15,988 bases of DNA from DASTPP01 sp035762175 (GTDB taxonomy: Bacteria > Myxococcota_A > Polyangia > Polyangiales > Polyangiaceae): the NCBI GenBank assembly GCA_035762175.1, contig DASTPP010000098.1:1-15988 (forward strand). The letters run 5' to 3'. The notes below the pieces were generated by a model that worked only from the letters and a program-made list of their open reading frames with translations, was not told the DNA's origin and did not search any database. Below are positions 13,660 to 15,988 of the stretch, piece by piece. Position 1 is the first letter of the stretch. The number at the start of each line of letters is the position of its first letter. The translations under genes were made by a program, and so were the position numbers.

Positions 13660-13878
13660 TCAGGCGCCCGGCCGATCGACGGGGAAGCCCACGGACGCGA
13701 AGGCCCGGCAGAGCTCGGGCTCGCCGACGCGGGCCGGGTCGAAGCGGACGCGCACGCGCTTCTGGGCGGGGTCGCCCTCGAAGGCCTCGACGCCCGGCAG
13801 GGCGAGCGCCGCCTTGCGCAGCGTCTCGACGCACCCCTCGCAACGAATCTTGCCGATGGCAAAGGTCGCTTCTTGCAT
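13660..13878 (-). CDS. Heavy-metal-associated (HMA) domain protein, CopZ-like
   Basis: 72 residues, a single ferredoxin-like HMA domain, the size of small copper chaperones. The metal-binding pair is Cys13 and Cys16 in KIRCEGCVETL, matching the family's C-x-x-C loop, with Ile-Arg where GM-T/D is common before the first Cys. It is followed by the ALALPGVEAFEGDPAQKRVRV strand-turn-strand and ends with a typical GFPVDRPGA. A third Cys (57) is present. It likely binds Cu(I) (or Zn) and hands it to a transporter. No ATPase or regulator is adjacent, so the partner is elsewhere. The frame is open far upstream to 14754, but the ATG at 13878 begins exactly at the domain. It is divergent from gatC. Confidence 0.88.
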   Translation of the reverse strand: MQEATFAIGKIRCEGCVETLRKAALALPGVEAFEGDPAQKRVRVRFDPARVGEPELCRAFASVGFPVDRPGA

Positions 13879-14004
13879 GGGCCGAGCTTGCCTCGTCGCG
13901 AGGGGCCCGGCCACGGGGCGCGCTTCCGAGCCGAGCGCGGGGCCGGGGGCTGCGAGGGCCTTCGAGGGGCGGGTCCTGGGGGCTCCGGGGGGGCCCGGAG
14001 GGCG

Positions 14005-14066
14005 TTCGGGGGGGTGGGGCCGGACGGAGGCCGAGTTCGGGGGGGTGGGGCCGGGCGAGGCCGAGG
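14005..14066. repeat. 31-bp G-rich direct repeat upstream of gatC
   Basis: TTCGGGGGGGTGGGGCCGG starts at 14005 and 14036, 31 bases apart, each followed by a GAGGCCGAG tail. The spacer (13879-14117) is divergent and must contain promoters for the HMA gene and gatC. Only this repeat is recognisable. Confidence 0.7.
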
Positions 14067-14117
14067 GCGGGGGCACTGGCCGGCGGGGCGAGCTTCTGTT
14101 AACCCCAGCCGACCCGC

Positions 14118-14447
14118 ATGACGCACGCCAGCGAAACCGCCCCGGCCTCGGCGGCCGCCCCCCTGACCCGCGACGAGGTGGCGCACGTGGCGCGCCTCGC
14201 GCGGCTCGGGCTCGACGACGACGAGCTCGGGCGCCTGACGGCCGAGCTCGGAATGATCCTTTCGTACGTGCGCCAGCTCGACGAGGTCGACACCGAGGGG
14301 GTCGAGCCGACGACCTCGCTCTTCGTGCCGGGCGCGCCCCTGCGCGAAGACGGGGCGAGGGCGGGGCTCGATCGCGACGAGGTGCTCGGGCAGGCGCCCC
14401 GGCCGCTCGAGGGGGGGTTCGGCGTGCCGGGCTTCGTCGAAGGGTGA
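14118..14447 (+). CDS. gatC: Asp-tRNA(Asn)/Glu-tRNA(Gln) amidotransferase subunit C
   Basis: 109 residues, slightly longer than the ~95 usual because of an Ala-rich N-terminus. GatC wraps around and stabilises GatA in the GatCAB complex, which turns Glu-tRNA(Gln) and Asp-tRNA(Asn) into Gln- and Asn-tRNA. The signature is clear: LTRDEVAHVARLARLGLDD, ELGMILSYVRQLDEVDTEGV, EPTTSLF, LREDG, and a C-terminal FGVPGFVE that matches the conserved F-x-V-P end. The stop TGA overlaps the gatA GTG start as GTGA, so the two are translationally coupled. No Shine-Dalgarno is obvious before ATG 14118. Confidence 0.93.
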   Translation: MTHASETAPASAAAPLTRDEVAHVARLARLGLDDDELGRLTAELGMILSYVRQLDEVDTEGVEPTTSLFVPGAPLREDGARAGLDRDEVLGQAPRPLEGGFGVPGFVEG

Positions 14448-15922
14448 GCGCGGTGGCGACGTGGCCCTTCGGGGGCGTGGTCGAGACGGCCGAGCGCGTG
14501 GGGCGGGGCGAGGTGTCGGCCGAAGAGGTGGCGCGGGCGAGCCTTTCGGCGATCGAGGCCGAGAACGGCGAGCTCGGGGCGTACGTGGCGGTGGCGGGCG
14601 AGGCGATGCTGCGCGAGGCGCGCGAGCTCGACCGGCGGCGGGCGCGGGGCGAGGCGCTTGGGCCGCTCGCGGGGGTGCCCGTCGGCATCAAAGACGCGCT
14701 CTGCACGCGGGGGCTGCCGACCACCTGCGCCTCGCGGGTGCTCGGGGCGGGCACGGCGAGGCCCTGGTCGCCCCCCTACGACGCGACGGTGGTGGCGCGG
14801 CTCCGGGCGGCCGGGGCGCTCGTCGCGGGCAAGTGCAACATGGACGAGTTCGCGATGGGCTCGTCGACCGAGACGGGCGCCTACGGCCCTGCGCGCCACC
14901 CGCTCGACCGGGCGCGCACGGCGGGCGGCTCGTCGGGCGGCAGCGCGGTGTCGGTGGCGGCGGCGATGACGCCGGCGGCGCTCGGCTCGGACACGGGCGG
15001 GTCGATAAGGCAGCCGGCGTCGTTCACGGGCGTGGTCGGCGTCAAGCCGACCTACGGGCGGGTGTCGCGCTACGGCCTGGTCGCCTTCGCCTCGAGCCTC
15101 GATCAGGTCGGGCCCTTCGCGTCCGACGTGCGGGGGGCGGCGCGCGTCTTGGGCGCGATCGCGGGGCACGACGCGCTCGATTCGACCTCGCTCGACGCGC
15201 CGGTCGACGACTACGAGGCGGCGTGCGGCCGGGGGGTCGAGGGGCTGCGGGTGGGGGTGCCCGAAGAGTACTTTCCGGCCGAGCTCGCGGCCGAGGTGGC
15301 GGGGCCGGTGCGGGCGGCGCTCGCCTCGCTCGAGCGGGCGGGGGCGCGGCTCTGCCCGATCAAGCTGCCCTTCACGCGCCACGCGGTCGCGGCCTATTAC
15401 ATCATCGCGCCGGCCGAGGCGTCGTCGAACCTGGCGCGCTTCGACGGCGTGCGCTATGGCCTGCGCGAGCCCGGAAGGGACCTCGCCTCGCTCTACGGCG
15501 CGACGCGCGCCCGCGGCTTCGGCCTCGAGGTGCGCCGCCGCATCATGATCGGCACCTACGCGCTTTCGGCCGGCTACTACGACGCATATTATTTGAAGGC
15601 GCAAAAGGTGCGAACGCTCATCCGGCGCGATTTCGAGGCGGCCTTCCGCGAGGTCGACCTCATCGCGGCGCCGACCGCGCCGACCGTGGCCTTCCGGCTG
15701 GGCGAAAAGCTCGACGACCCGCTGACCATGTACCTGAACGACGTCTTCACGCTGCCCGCGAGCCTGGCCGGCATCGCGGCGCTCTCGGTGCCGGCGGGCC
15801 GGGCTGGGGGCGAGGCGCCCCTGCCGGTGGGCCTGCAGCTCATGGCGCCGCCGCTCGGCGAGGCGACGCTCTTCCGGGCGGCGGGCGCGTGCGAGGCGGC
15901 GGCGCGGGCGGTGGCGTCGTGA
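14444..15922 (+). CDS. gatA: Asp-tRNA(Asn)/Glu-tRNA(Gln) amidotransferase subunit A
   Basis: 492 residues from GTG 14444, the usual GatA length (~485). It is the amidase-signature subunit that releases ammonia from glutamine for the GatB site. The catalytic Ser-cisSer-Lys triad is visible: Lys83 in VPVGIKDALC, Ser163 in GGSSGGSA (161-168) and Ser187 in SDTGGSIRQPASF (182-194). The substrate-channel motifs KCNMDEFAMGSSTE and VKPTYGRVSRYGL are intact, as is the C-terminal PVGLQLMAPPLGE. The GTG overlaps the gatC stop by four bases and begins the family's N-terminal helix soon after. The frame is open far upstream, but that part is antisense to the HMA gene or shadows vWA-3. The final TGA overlaps a further GTG at 15919, probably gatB. 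Confidence 0.95.
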   Translation: MSAVATWPFGGVVETAERVGRGEVSAEEVARASLSAIEAENGELGAYVAVAGEAMLREARELDRRRARGEALGPLAGVPVGIKDALCTRGLPTTCASRVLGAGTARPWSPPYDATVVARLRAAGALVAGKCNMDEFAMGSSTETGAYGPARHPLDRARTAGGSSGGSAVSVAAAMTPAALGSDTGGSIRQPASFTGVVGVKPTYGRVSRYGLVAFASSLDQVGPFASDVRGAARVLGAIAGHDALDSTSLDAPVDDYEAACGRGVEGLRVGVPEEYFPAELAAEVAGPVRAALASLERAGARLCPIKLPFTRHAVAAYYIIAPAEASSNLARFDGVRYGLREPGRDLASLYGATRARGFGLEVRRRIMIGTYALSAGYYDAYYLKAQKVRTLIRRDFEAAFREVDLIAAPTAPTVAFRLGEKLDDPLTMYLNDVFTLPASLAGIAALSVPAGRAGGEAPLPVGLQLMAPPLGEATLFRAAGACEAAARAVAS

Positions 15923-15988
15923 GCGGCGGCGGGCGCGGCGGCCCGGGCGGCGCGGGCGGGGGCCCGGCGCGCGGCGCGGCGGGCGGGG
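15919..15988 (+). CDS. gatB: Probable start of gatB (partial)
   Basis: A GTG at 15919-15921 overlaps the gatA TGA as GTGA, the same junction as gatC-gatA. It opens a frame with no stop to the window end (23 codons), encoding a Gly/Ala/Arg-rich stretch. GatB is often next in the operon. No GatB-specific motif is reached, so this rests on context alone. Confidence 0.35.
   Translation, partial: MSGGGRGGPGGAGGGPARGAAGG

Noticed and set aside
12365..14443. Upstream part of the frame containing gatA
   Set aside because: This stretch is the out-of-frame reading of vWA-3 and antisense to the HMA gene; GatA begins at GTG 14444.

Overview
The window is chromosomal DNA of a very GC-rich bacterium (G/C at almost every third codon position). 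It is most likely a member of the Myxococcota (Polyangia-like). The reasons are a tandem family of Cys-rich von Willebrand factor A (vWA) lipoproteins with Gly/Ser- or Pro-rich linkers, an FHA-domain membrane protein, and a GatCAB pathway gene order. This placement is inference from gene style, not from a marker gene. I see no rRNA, tRNA, CRISPR array, transposase or phage gene.

Layout. Positions 1-530 are non-coding and repeat-rich: a nested hairpin, then a C-rich array of about 44-bp period. At 531 starts an exported RidA-family lipoprotein whose frame has no nearby stop. It converges on a minus-strand tandem-FHA membrane protein (1134-2621). After a spacer with a ~23-bp minisatellite come cutA (3099-3410), a spacer with a 40-bp repeat, and gloB (glyoxalase II, 3692-4477). 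gloB converges on recN (4494-6251, minus), with a hairpin exactly filling the 16-bp gap. A divergent spacer with a 21-bp G-rich repeat leads to a Fic-fold protein whose catalytic motif is destroyed (6669-7556). That gene is followed 2 bp later by a lipoprotein gene (7559-8344) whose signal peptide is lengthened by an 18-bp repeat. Three paralogous vWA lipoproteins follow (8748-10112, 10663-12036, 12141-13544). They share a ten-cysteine module of identical spacing, a MIDAS-type vWA domain and a C-terminal three-cysteine module. A small minus-strand HMA metal-binding protein (13660-13878) and the gatC-gatA operon (14118-15922) close the window. gatB probably begins at 15919.

Functionally this is a mosaic: housekeeping genes (recN, gloB, cutA, gatCA) mixed with lineage-specific surface and signalling genes (FHA, degenerate Fic plus lipoprotein, vWA trio). 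The parts most worth a second look are the pseudo-enzyme Fic with its coupled lipoprotein, the vWA trio, and the fact that nearly every spacer carries its own short tandem repeat with its own period.
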